From contig CALJJQ010000131.1 of assembly GCA_937973965.1 (NCBI GenBank), positions 1 to 39,365 on the forward strand: 39,365 nt of DNA, written 5' to 3'. A program made the translations under genes and the position numbers. This document shows, piece after piece, positions 8,299 through 16,457 of this stretch. The notes under the pieces were generated by a model. It ran no database searches. It was not told where the DNA came from and saw only the letters and a list, made by a program, of their open reading frames with translations. The stretch comes from an uncultured Calothrix sp. (GTDB lineage: Bacteria; Cyanobacteriota; Cyanobacteriia; Cyanobacteriales; Nostocaceae). Each line of letters opens with the position of its first letter. Position 1 is the stretch's first letter.

Positions 8299-8721
8299 TT
8301 AAGATTCAAATAACCAAGCTTTAATTTTGGCCAAACTTTTCCAATCCGGTTTGCGGGTTAAACCATCCTCGATACTGCTTTTAATTTCCTCCAACCATTC
8401 TTCGTTGACGAAAATTAATTGTTGAGCAAAATCGACGTGTTCCCGTACACCCTTTTGATTGGTATCAAGCATTGCCGCAGCTAGGTTAATGCGAGCTTGG
8501 GGGTCTTGAGGATTTAGTTTAACAGCTTTTTGAGCCGCCTTCACAGCGAGATTACTCTTATTTTCCAGCATGTACAACCAAGCCAAACAAGTCCACGCAG
8601 CACTACTTTTAGGAGCGCGATCGCAAATTTCTTTAAATACAGGAATTAGTTCAGCAATTGGTTCTCCAGCTTTATAACGTTCTAACCCTGAGTCAAATAG
8701 AGCTTCTACAGTTTCAGTCAT
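8299..8721 (-). CDS. TPR-repeat protein
   Basis: Soluble 140-residue helical protein. The segment SSAAWTCLAWLYMLENKSNLAVKAAQKAVKLNPQDPQARINLAAAML (about residues 39-85) shows the tetratricopeptide spacing of small and aromatic residues over at least one and a half repeats. The remainder is helical and ends in a Trp/Lys-rich segment. It probably mediates protein-protein contacts; no catalytic motif is seen. It lies 106 bases downstream of the HesB/IscA gene on the same strand. Co-transcription with that gene is possible, but the gap is not tight enough to assert it. Confidence 0.82.
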   Translation of the reverse strand: MTETVEALFDSGLERYKAGEPIAELIPVFKEICDRAPKSSAAWTCLAWLYMLENKSNLAVKAAQKAVKLNPQDPQARINLAAAMLDTNQKGVREHVDFAQQLIFVNEEWLEEIKSSIEDGLTRKPDWKSLAKIKAWLFES

Positions 8722-8827
8722 GGAATTTTCAGTTTTCAGATTTTGGATTGCATGTTCATCTTTTGATAAATCTTAAACTAACAATCCAAAATCTCAAATC
8801 CCACCAAAATTTATGGGGGAATCTTAA

Positions 8828-9184
8828 TTAAACTCCGAAGGATTTACCACAACCACAGGTTTGATTGGCATTGGGGTTAGTAAATTGGAAACCACCACCA
8901 ATCATGGCATCGCTATAATCTAGGAGTAACCCATAAAGATACAACAAACTCTTGGGGTCACAAACAATCTGGAAGCCATCGTAATCAAACACTTCGTCTT
9001 GAGGTTGGATTTGACTGGGGTCTTGGAAATCCATTGTATAGGACATCCCGGAACATCCTCCTTGTCGTACTCCTACCCGTAAACACAAGTCTTTCCCTTG
9101 TTTTTCCCGCAATAATTTCACCTGCTGCAATGCAGATTCGGTCAGTTGGATGCCTTTTTGTGGTGACTGTGTTGCTTGTGTCAT
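8828..9184 (-). CDS. HesB/IscA/SufA family iron-sulfur assembly protein
   Basis: A-type carrier that holds an Fe-S cluster or iron for transfer to apo-proteins. The 118 residues match the family length. The three ligand cysteines are at 44 (GGCSG), 110 and 112 (TCGCGKSF), and the family segments [12 protein letters not shown] and [18 protein letters not shown] are intact. The first ten residues are a polar extension. The nfu gene at 18119 is another Fe-S factor but is not linked in an operon. Confidence 0.95.
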   Translation of the reverse strand: MTQATQSPQKGIQLTESALQQVKLLREKQGKDLCLRVGVRQGGCSGMSYTMDFQDPSQIQPQDEVFDYDGFQIVCDPKSLLYLYGLLLDYSDAMIGGGFQFTNPNANQTCGCGKSFGV

Positions 9185-9578
9185 TGACTTTTTAGCTCCT
9201 TACATTGGGTCTTACTGGTTTTCTTCTTTTTGAGATGCTTCCAGACAACGCTGGGGATTTGATAATTTGTTTAGATTTTTGTATCTATTCTAGCGAGATT
9301 GCTGTTCCAGGATGGCAAATTAGAAGTAGCTATCCCCATCTCCTTTCTCCTGTATTCTCTAAAATTCCCAAAATAATCGATAGTTTTGATTTTAGTTAGA
9401 GATTTACGGATACACTGGTTTTTCTAGGGATTTTGATCCCAGTCACAGGCGATCGCGGAAGCCAACTCGCTTGTTTTCCCTAGAGTGTACCCTTACATAT
9501 ACAATTACAGATTATTTCCTTCCCCACGACCAATACCAGAAATTGACCACTGCTTGTTTTGATAAATAATGTAGTTTT
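9185..9578. other. Intergenic region between divergent genes
   Basis: About 394 bases separate the divergent HesB/IscA gene and the 552-residue protein gene, so both promoters must lie here. An inverted copy of the ACAGGAG-type repeat lies at 9341-9360 (TCTCCTGTATTCTCT), and a HIP1 site lies near 9450. A 64-codon TTG-initiated frame (9205-9399) is not credible. No clear operator was found. Confidence 0.5.
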
Positions 9579-11237
9579 ATGACAAGTTTTAATCGCTCTA
9601 CCAGTCGTCGGCTGCAAAAATTGGCCCAAGTTCCTTCCATCTGGGAGGGCGATCGCCGTCCATTGTCATCCCATTCTTTTACCCCAGAGGAAGGTCAAGG
9701 TGAATGCATTCTCTGGGTGGACGCTTCCCAAGGCATTGTTCGGGGAATGGATGTTGTTGCACCCGATACCGGACCAGAAGCCATTGTCCGCACTTTGATG
9801 CGAGCAATGGAAAATCCCCACAGTCCAGCTAAACCCGCTCGTCCGCAACGCATTGTTGTTTGCGATCGCGAAATCCAGTTTTATCTCCGGGGTGTCCTCC
9901 AAGATTTGGATATCGCCATTGATTATGCTCCCGAATTACCCTTGATCGATGAACTATTCCGAGGCTTTGCCGAAATTATCGATAATCAAGTTCCCGAACT
10001 TCCCCCCCAATATGCGCAACATCTTTACCAAAAAGCCCATGATATCTGGGAAACCGCTCCCTGGGAAGTTCTGGAAGAGCAACAAATTCTCTCCATCGAA
10101 ATTAATCGCTGGGATATCGGTACTCTCTATGTTTCTGTGATGGGAATGCTGGGGATGGAGTATGGAGTTTTACTCTACCGCTCCGTCGAATCCCTGAGGG
10201 CTTTCCGCGCTAATGTCCTCAGAAATGATGAGATTGACCACAACCTAGAGGAAGCTTTCCTGAAACAAGATTGCCTATTCCTCACCTTTGAGCGCGATAC
10301 GGATGAGGAGGAGGAAGACTTTGACGAATTTTCTGATTTTGATGATAATTCGGATGGGGAACTAGAAGCTAGCTTTGGCAATATCCATCCCCTGGAAGGT
10401 TTACGTTCAGTTATTTACGATGAAGAAGCCCTAGTGGTTTATGTGGCTTTGGAAAGTATCTGTCGGTTTCTACATGATTACCGTCGCCAATTATACGAAG
10501 AAGATTTTCCCGCCATTCAACGCCGCTATCGTATTCATTTACCAGAAACTACCGATAATAGCAACAATTTACCTAAATCAATTCAAGTTAATGTTGCCAC
10601 CATGCCAGATTTAGCCCAGGAATTGCTAGAAATGGCAGATTCATTCCTCGATGATCAAGAGGATGGGGAGGAAATGTTTAACAGTTCCCTGTTTCGTTCC
10701 CTCCGTGATGACTTAATTCCCAAGGACTCTTTTTTGAGTCTGGGTGTCTTATCCTGGGATATGTTGAAATATTTGCGGACTGAGGTAAAATCCCAACATC
10801 TGGAAGTAATCAATCAAAGGGGTGACGGATTACCTGTAGTGTTAATTCAAACTTCCCGACCTAAAGCAAAACAAATCATCGAAAAAATTAAACAAGCTGG
10901 AGGACTCAAAGCCATCTGTTTTAATCCCGGTGCTGACCCCTTTGGAGGAGAACACTACGATTTAGGTCTATTACAAACCCACAATGGTGATTTATTCCTA
11001 TTTGGTGAATTTGATGATGATGATCCCACCCACATGGAAGCTCGTCGCAACTGGAATAAACGCTGCAAACACACCCAAGGCTATTGTGGATTAATTATCG
11101 CCAAAGGATTAACCGGTGCATCCGGTGGAAAACCCCAATTACGGGATATGATGGCATTGTTTGAAGCGCGATCGCTCTCCCCTCAAGAACTGGGTATCGG
11201 TACTCTCCAGCTAATGCCACAGATTGATTTTGAGTAA
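9579..11237 (+). CDS. Conserved cyanobacterial acidic protein (DUF6930-like)
   Basis: A 552-residue soluble protein of a family I associate with cyanobacterial DUF6930 proteins; function unknown. The N-terminus is basic (SRRLQKLAQ) and precedes ECILWVDASQGIVRGMDVV. A helical central part follows, then a very acidic stretch near residues 240-265 (TDEEEEDFDEFSDFDD). The C-terminal half contains LPVVLIQTSRPKAKQIIEKI and YDLGLLQTHNGDLFLFGEF. No membrane segment, signal peptide or catalytic motif is visible. The gene is isolated, with about 390 bases before and 860 after. Its TAA stop overlaps an AGTAAGTCGG sequence that resembles a MITE end. Confidence 0.7.
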   Translation: MTSFNRSTSRRLQKLAQVPSIWEGDRRPLSSHSFTPEEGQGECILWVDASQGIVRGMDVVAPDTGPEAIVRTLMRAMENPHSPAKPARPQRIVVCDREIQFYLRGVLQDLDIAIDYAPELPLIDELFRGFAEIIDNQVPELPPQYAQHLYQKAHDIWETAPWEVLEEQQILSIEINRWDIGTLYVSVMGMLGMEYGVLLYRSVESLRAFRANVLRNDEIDHNLEEAFLKQDCLFLTFERDTDEEEEDFDEFSDFDDNSDGELEASFGNIHPLEGLRSVIYDEEALVVYVALESICRFLHDYRRQLYEEDFPAIQRRYRIHLPETTDNSNNLPKSIQVNVATMPDLAQELLEMADSFLDDQEDGEEMFNSSLFRSLRDDLIPKDSFLSLGVLSWDMLKYLRTEVKSQHLEVINQRGDGLPVVLIQTSRPKAKQIIEKIKQAGGLKAICFNPGADPFGGEHYDLGLLQTHNGDLFLFGEFDDDDPTHMEARRNWNKRCKHTQGYCGLIIAKGLTGASGGKPQLRDMMALFEARSLSPQELGIGTLQLMPQIDFE

Positions 11238-11256
11238 GTAAGTCGGCGAGAAAAAA
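11237..11256 (+). mobile_element. Solitary MITE end at the stop codon
   Basis: AGTAAGTCGGCGAGAAAAA matches the left end of the element at 5101-5212 (AGTAAGTCGGTGAGAAAAA) at 18 of 19 positions. Its first A is the last base of the TAA stop of the preceding gene. No matching right end (CGACTTACT) is found within the following 500 bases, so it is a remnant or solo end. Confidence 0.6.
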
Positions 11257-12098
11257 AAACTCTCTGTTTGCGGGATTTTTCTGATATTTCCTGTTTAGCA
11301 GTATAAAAAAATATTACCGACCCCAAAAATCCGTAGATTCAACAAACACCAGAATATTTACTGGTGTTATTATTTGATTCTGACTACAAAACATTACTTA
11401 ATCAAACCCGTCTATACTTCCACAGTAATATATTTCCCTTTTGCCCTGTTAACAGTTAACCCTTAACTACTCGTTGATTGCCGTCAAAGTATAGTTCTTA
11501 CACATATCGAGTTAGTCTAAACCTGATGCCTTACCAATAAATACGTAAATAATCCTATTTAGAGTAATAAATTACTCCTGTCTAGCTCCAGATTAGGTAA
11601 TTCCCCACTAGAAACTTCTGCCATTCAGGCAAAATTTTTCCAAGTATTTGGATTATTATTGGATTTTGCACAAATAACTAAGGAGTTAAGAGCAAACTTA
11701 TCTCCGGTTTTGAACATCATTGACAATTCTTTACATCATGACCTTTCCCTGTGCCGACTTATTTGAAAATAGCGAGTAGCCTACATCATGATGATTACAC
11801 CAGAACCAATCAATGAAATTGGTTTTTCCCTTGCTACCTACTTCCTACTCCCTACCCACTCTATTTACCAGCGAGGTTCCGAGATAATTATCCCTATATT
11901 TATGAATTGTTTACATAGTGTTCAGAAAAAAATAGCTGAATAATTACACTAAATCTAGTTAAAGATTGGTTGAAGAATCAGAGATTAAAAAGCAAAAGAT
12001 ATACAATAAGAACATCCGTTTATGGAGATGATCCCAGCAAAATCAAATCAAAATGATACAGAACCATAGATGAGGGTGAAAATAGTGGTGAGAAGATA
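11257..12098. other. AT-rich 840-bp intergenic region
   Basis: No credible coding frame. It contains the hairpin at 11345-11368, another hairpin with T run at 11804-11827 (AACCAAT / ATTGGTT then TTT), and a GGGAGT-type short repeat in inverse orientation near 11849-11862. The segment at 11270-11294 (CTGATATTTCCTGTTTAGCA) resembles 24206-24230. The long leader suggests that the following gene may have a distant promoter. Confidence 0.45.
11345..11368 (+). terminator. Hairpin downstream of the 552-residue protein gene
   Basis: AACACCAG (11345-11352) and CTGGTGTT (11361-11368) form an 8-bp stem with an AT-only loop of 8 bases, followed by ATTATTTG. The U tract is imperfect. It is about 107 bases after the stop and is a plausible terminator. 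Confidence 0.5.
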
Positions 12099-13253
12099 AT
12101 GAATGTAAATAATGTAAATATAGACCATCAAACTAGATTAGAATCACTCGCTTGGGAATGGGCCAAGAAATATCTACAAAATCTTGGTAAAGATGACCCA
12201 GAAAATACTGGTGACTATACTCAAAATCTCCAAGACATAGTTTCCCAAGTTGGACGGGAACAAACTGCTCAAAAAATCATGAAAGAACTACGTTCCAGCA
12301 GTTTACAAGCTTGGCATCAAGTAGAAGCCTTATTATCACCAGAAATCAGTCGTCACCAAATCGATACTATCTACATTGATCCTTGGCAAATTAGTGGCGA
12401 TGCTTACTCTATATATGAAAAAACCTTAGAAGTATATATCCAACAAGCACCATTACGACAACTGACCACTATTATTCAACTTGCCAAAGTCGGAGAACCA
12501 CTTCACCAAAAGGTGATGGATATTTATACAGAACAAGTTGCACCCAGTCAGTTAGCAACAAAAATTGGTGCTAGTGTCGGTGCATTACGCCGCAAGTATA
12601 CTCAAAACGACCCCCGCGTCATTGGGTTTGTGAGTATGCAATTTCATTATACAAGTAAAATCCTACTACAAAAATTGTCACCGTTAGAGGGTTCGATTCT
12701 GAGTGCCTATTTTCAAGCGATTGATGACCACCTTTATATGCCCTTGCAACGTGTATATGAAGCTGCTGCTAAGTATGATTTTAATTCCCACCCTTTAACT
12801 GTAGTCAAACAATTATTACCCCATAGTACTCGCATCGCCAAAAATATTAGCCAGCGCATTACTGAACTTTATCCACATTATCGTTCACGTAATGGTTTAT
12901 TAAGTAGTGCCGAAATACAAGTATCTAGCATTCGTGATGTGGAAATGTTCCAAGTTTATTTATGGTTATCGGTTCTCGAACAGAATGTATCCGCTATCCA
13001 GCAAGAACTTTTCCCTCTTTGTATCATGCTTTATCCTACTTTAAATGTGCAGTGGGAACTAATTCGTCAAATGCTCCATTTATTAGTCAAGGAAATTAAT
13101 TATTATCTCAATCCTCAACAAATGGAAATAACTATGCCATACTATCATTTTTTATGGGCTTTATTTTCACCCAATGTTTTTGAAAAGATAGAGTTTAATT
13201 CAAATATTAGTCAATTAACCAATATTGATTTTCGAGAATATTCATCAATTTAG
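12099..13253 (+). CDS. Unrecognised 384-residue helical protein
   Basis: I do not recognise this family. The protein is soluble, nearly all helical by inspection, with no signal peptide and no membrane segment. Residues 1-70 are charged helices (TRLESLAWEWAKKYLQNLG). A segment near 155-170 (SQLATKIGASVGALRRKY) resembles a helix-turn-helix. The stretch from about 180 to 330 is rich in aromatic and leucine residues (VSMQFHYTSKILLQKLSPLE, FQVYLWLSVLEQNVSAIQQE). The start follows a GTGAGAAGATA leader with a weak Shine-Dalgarno site (GAGAAG). Long untranslated DNA flanks it on both sides. A small ribbon-helix-helix gene starts 263 bases downstream on the same strand. A regulatory role is possible but unproven. 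Confidence 0.7.
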   Translation: MNVNNVNIDHQTRLESLAWEWAKKYLQNLGKDDPENTGDYTQNLQDIVSQVGREQTAQKIMKELRSSSLQAWHQVEALLSPEISRHQIDTIYIDPWQISGDAYSIYEKTLEVYIQQAPLRQLTTIIQLAKVGEPLHQKVMDIYTEQVAPSQLATKIGASVGALRRKYTQNDPRVIGFVSMQFHYTSKILLQKLSPLEGSILSAYFQAIDDHLYMPLQRVYEAAAKYDFNSHPLTVVKQLLPHSTRIAKNISQRITELYPHYRSRNGLLSSAEIQVSSIRDVEMFQVYLWLSVLEQNVSAIQQELFPLCIMLYPTLNVQWELIRQMLHLLVKEINYYLNPQQMEITMPYYHFLWALFSPNVFEKIEFNSNISQLTNIDFREYSSI

Positions 13254-13516
13254 TCAAAAATTTAAACTATCTTCTTCATTTAATTATTTATTTTAAAATT
13301 TAATTATTTGGTGTGCAAATCATTAAAAGTGTGCAGTTTTTTTCCTGTCACAAATCAAAGTATTTTCGGATATTTATTGTATTTAATAATAACTATATAT
13401 CGATGGATAATATCAGCTTAATAGAGGCTTTTCTGATTGATTAATCATGTAGATATACGATATTTTGCTCCCACAAACATTACGAGGATATCGAAATAAA
13501 TTAGATACACACAAAA

Positions 13517-13684
13517 ATGACTAATAAAAAATGGGCAGTTAAAAGAATAACAGTAAATTTAGCAGCACAGGAGGCGGAAAAACTGGAACTGTATTGTCAA
13601 CAAACAGGTAGACCCGCGACGGATGTAATTCGTGAATTAATTCGGGGATTACCAATAGTTGAAGACAGTGGAAAGATAAGTTAG
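13517..13684 (+). CDS. Small ribbon-helix-helix (CopG-like) protein
   Basis: A 55-residue protein. The pattern KRITVNLAAQEAEKLELYCQ then TGRPATDVIRELIRGL fits a ribbon-helix-helix DNA-binding fold: a short beta strand with alternating residues (RITVNL), helix 1 (AAQEAEKLELYCQQ), a turn (TGRPAT) and helix 2 (DVIRELIRGL). Such proteins act as dimeric repressors or as antitoxins. No toxin gene follows; the next coding gene is 600 bases away behind repeats. The N-terminal MTNKKWAVK is basic. No strong Shine-Dalgarno site lies close to the ATG. Confidence 0.72.
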   Translation: MTNKKWAVKRITVNLAAQEAEKLELYCQQTGRPATDVIRELIRGLPIVEDSGKIS

Positions 13685-13843
13685 AAAGACATAACTGGAT
13701 ATCTTTTTGTCAGAGGACAATTTCCCTTGGTGGGTGATTTTTGAGGGAAATCGCTGCTACTAGTAGATTGGTCGTATTATCTAGTAGATATTCCCAGGAG
13801 TCTGGCAAACTAAAAATGCGGGGTTAGTAGTAAATCTAGCCCC

Positions 13844-13992
13844 AAAAAAGCTTTATTCTTGACCCATCAAAATTCACGTACTGGAGTATTGGTCTGTCCC
13901 ATAGCTCTAGTGTAGAAAAAGCTTGATTAGAAGGTACGATCTGTGCTACTACGTGCCTTTCTTTACTCATCAAAATTAATGTGGTCGAGTAG
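13844..13992. mobile_element. Two truncated copies of the TA-type MITE
   Basis: A partial copy (13844-13886: AAAAAAGCTTTATTC, then CATCAAAATTCACG) is followed directly by a second copy starting TATTGGTCTGTCCCAT at 13887 and continuing through GCTACTACGTGCCTTTCTT to CATCAAAATTAATG. Both align with the intact element at 24712-24843. The right terminus of the second copy is degenerate (GTGGTCGAGTAGTA). A 68-codon minus-strand frame across this region is an artefact. Confidence 0.7.
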
Positions 13993-13998
13993 TAGTAC

Positions 13999-14042
13999 AA
14001 CATAGTGGAAATAACGCCATAACATAGTGGAAATAACGCCAT
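13999..14042. repeat. Exact 22-bp tandem duplication
   Basis: A 22-base unit (starting AACATAGTGGAAATAACG) is repeated twice without change at 13999-14020 and 14021-14042, directly after the degenerate right end of a MITE copy. It has no coding role. Confidence 0.88.
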
Positions 14043-14287
14043 AACTTGAAATAGCTAAAAATGTTCAAAAGTAGGTTTTATTTCCTTGACATTTTTACTT
14101 TTGGCTTGAGGTACTAATTGTTTTCAGGAGATGACCAGAAAGCGGCTTTGATGGTCTAGAATGGAAATGTTAGGATTGGGCGTGAGTTTGTCTGGACAAA
14201 AAATAACTGCTCCCATGCTCCCGTAGAAATGTCAAGTGAATGTCTGGCTTTGTCTAAAACTTTTGTATAGCAGGCAGCATATATACT

Positions 14288-14731
14288 ATGTCAGAGTGGT
14301 TAGAACATACGGTTCAGATAGAAGTGGAAGTACCGATAGATTTGGTGTGGGGTTTATGGTCAGATTTAGAACAGATGCCACGCTGGATGAAATGGATTGA
14401 ATCGGTGAAAATTCCACCCGAACAGCCAGACATTTCGATTTGGAAATTGGCTAGCGGTGGCTTTGAATTTTCTTGGCGATCGCGCATCCTCAAACAGATA
14501 CCTAATCAAATTATTGAGTGGGAATCGGTGGATGGATTACCCAATCGTGGTGCGATCCGCTTTTATGACCGCAAAACCAGTAGTATTGTGAAAATGACAG
14601 TAGCCTATGGGGTTCCGGGAATTCTTGCAATTATGGATAACCTATTTTTAGGACGGATTGTGGAATCAACGTTAATGGCTGATTTAGAACGGTTTCGTGT
14701 TTACGCCCTAAATGCCAAAAATCAAGCTTAG
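14288..14731 (+). CDS. SRPBCC (polyketide cyclase/START-like) family protein
   Basis: A 147-residue protein with the START-like helix-grip signature: HTVQIEVEVPIDLVWGLWSD at the N-terminus, DLEQMPRWMKWIESVKI, the strand region WRSRILKQIPNQIIEWESVDG, and a long C-terminal helix (LMADLERFRVYALNAK). The fold binds hydrophobic ligands in a central cavity; the ligand is unknown. In some cyanobacteria such a gene neighbours carotenoid genes, but none is present here. The promoter must lie in the 240 bases after the repeat cluster ending near 14042. Confidence 0.85.
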   Translation: MSEWLEHTVQIEVEVPIDLVWGLWSDLEQMPRWMKWIESVKIPPEQPDISIWKLASGGFEFSWRSRILKQIPNQIIEWESVDGLPNRGAIRFYDRKTSSIVKMTVAYGVPGILAIMDNLFLGRIVESTLMADLERFRVYALNAKNQA

Positions 14732-14865
14732 ATGAACTACCCTACCTTGCTTCGCGTTTATGTAGGGACTTTCGCGTTCCGTTAACTTTTGCTACTTTAT
14801 GATTGACGGCACATAGGTAAACAGGTTTGATATTTTTCATCAGGGAATATCAACTGAATGGTATT

Positions 14866-16122
14866 ATGTGGCGTTTACGGATTTGTATTTGCTCTTGCCT
14901 TTGCCTTGTCTTCCTATTATTGGGATTCTCCCTACCGGGTGCAGTTGCCAAAAATACCACCCCTCCAGCGATTGAGAAGTATTTACAGACGGGTCAACTA
15001 GCAGCAGGGGAAGCAGCAATGTTAGCGCAGTTGCAGAAGCATCCCCAGGACGACCAAGCGAGGTTTAGTTTGGGTGTGGTGCAGTTAGCAAAAGCTGTGG
15101 AAAGGGTAATGCAATCTTTGTATCGTTATGGGGTACGTTCCAATGCCTTAACGGGTTTTTTACCCATATTACGATTACCAACACCAAATAATCCCAATCC
15201 CCAGGTGATTACCTATGAAAATACACGGCAGATTTTACAGGGGTTCATTGATGATTTAGGGAAGGTGGAAGCGACCCTAGCACCGATGCAGGACAAAAAT
15301 GTCAAATTACCTTTACGCTTTGGTCTGATTCGTTTGGATATCAATGGTGATGGTAAGGTGGAAGAAAGTGAATCCCTGTGGAAAATTTTTGCCACCATTA
15401 ACCGAATTAATATCACCCCAACTCAAGCCAGTCAATTTGCGATCGCCTTTGATGCTGGGGATGCGGTATGGTTGAGGGGGTATTGTCATTTGTTGTCGGC
15501 AATTGGCGAATTTGGATTAGCCCACGATGGTAGGGAGTTTTTTAATTCCCTAGCCCATATTTTATTTACTAAACCCGACACACCCTATAAATTTCTAGTT
15601 AATGCACCTACAAGTACCAATTCCTTTGGAGGGATTGAATTTGTCGATATCATCGCCTTTTTCCACCTACTACGCTTCCCCGTCCAAGAACCAGCAAGGA
15701 TGACCAAGGCGTTGCAACATTTGCAAACAACCACCAAATTAAGCCGTCAATCCTGGCAATTAATTATGGCAGAAACAGATAATGACCGCGAGTGGTTGCC
15801 AAATCCGAAGCAAACAGGTGTCATTCCCAATGTTCGCGTCACCTCACAAACGGTAAAAACTTGGTTAGCCTTTTTGGATGAAACTGATAGTATTCTCACA
15901 GGAAAAGTTTTAATTCCCTTTTGGCGAATTCGAGAAGTGAGGGGTGTAAATATTAACAAAGCATTTACCCAACCAGCAACTCTGGATGTGATTGCCTGGT
16001 TACAGGGAACAGGTGCAGCACCCTATTTGCAAGTAGGAAAAATGACCAATACCAGATTTTGGCAACAGTTGCAGGAAACCTTTGGTGGTCAGTTTTTTGG
16101 GTTTGCTGTCTGGTTTAATTAA
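14866..16122 (+). CDS. Secreted protein with an EF-hand-like loop
   Basis: A 418-residue protein with a Sec signal peptide. Residues 1-25 contain a cysteine-rich hydrophobic core (CICSCLCLVFLLLGF), and the likely cleavage site is after PGAVA near residue 29. No lipobox is evident. Residues about 35-75 look like a single TPR-like helix pair (LQTGQLAAGEAAMLAQLQKH). A calcium-binding-type loop DINGDGKVEESE lies near residues 160-171, matching DxNxDGxxxxxE. The rest is helical with no catalytic motif. The frame is open from a TTG at 14827, but ATG 14866 starts the signal peptide cleanly. It is conserved in cyanobacteria by my recognition of its style only. Confidence 0.75.
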   Translation: MWRLRICICSCLCLVFLLLGFSLPGAVAKNTTPPAIEKYLQTGQLAAGEAAMLAQLQKHPQDDQARFSLGVVQLAKAVERVMQSLYRYGVRSNALTGFLPILRLPTPNNPNPQVITYENTRQILQGFIDDLGKVEATLAPMQDKNVKLPLRFGLIRLDINGDGKVEESESLWKIFATINRINITPTQASQFAIAFDAGDAVWLRGYCHLLSAIGEFGLAHDGREFFNSLAHILFTKPDTPYKFLVNAPTSTNSFGGIEFVDIIAFFHLLRFPVQEPARMTKALQHLQTTTKLSRQSWQLIMAETDNDREWLPNPKQTGVIPNVRVTSQTVKTWLAFLDETDSILTGKVLIPFWRIREVRGVNINKAFTQPATLDVIAWLQGTGAAPYLQVGKMTNTRFWQQLQETFGGQFFGFAVWFN

Positions 16123-16268
16123 TTATTTATATTTTTGGGTGAAAACCACAATTCTTTGATGTAGAGATATAGCAATGCTAAGTCTCGACGTTAAATTTCC
16201 AATCCGTATTTTTATTCAGCAACACCGATTTCATGAATCACTATGTCTATGATAATTTACGTATTTAC

Positions 16269-16379
16269 TATAATATTTTGGACATCAAAGAGATAAAATC
16301 AGAGAGTCCTAGAGGACTGAGACTGTTTTCATCCCTTGCCTAAAGGCGAAGGGTTTTCAACGAGTATTTTGATAAATAC
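16269..16379 (+). promoter_or_regulatory. Putative promoter and structured leader of mtnA
   Basis: A TATAAT box at 16269-16274 is followed by three hairpins: AGTCC-TAGA-GGACT (16305-16318); CCCTT-GCC-TAAA-GGC-G-AAGGG with a single bulged G, then TTTT (16333-16357), which looks like an attenuator or terminator; and AGTATTT-TGAT-AAATACT (16362-16379). No good -35 hexamer is seen 17 bases upstream. The leader would be about 175 nt to the mtnA ATG. It matches no riboswitch class that I recognise. Confidence 0.5.
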
Positions 16380-16457
16380 TTATACAACTATGGCAATATC
16401 TGACAGAGAAAAAGCCTAGTACCCTTTGAACGCTTCTGACTCCATCCCAACCCAACT

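Noticed and set aside
9205-9399. 64-codon frame between the HesB/IscA gene and the 552-residue protein gene
   Set aside because: It starts with TTG, has no Shine-Dalgarno site, includes an ACAGGAG-type repeat and has no family-like pattern.
13836-14042. 68-codon minus-strand frame
   Set aside because: It lies entirely within MITE fragments and the 22-bp tandem repeat.
16095-16225. Complete GTTGCTGA-type MITE after the EF-hand-like gene
   Set aside because: A right-end-like TTCAGCAACACC is present near 16216, but the only left-end candidate lies inside the coding sequence and no target duplication is seen.
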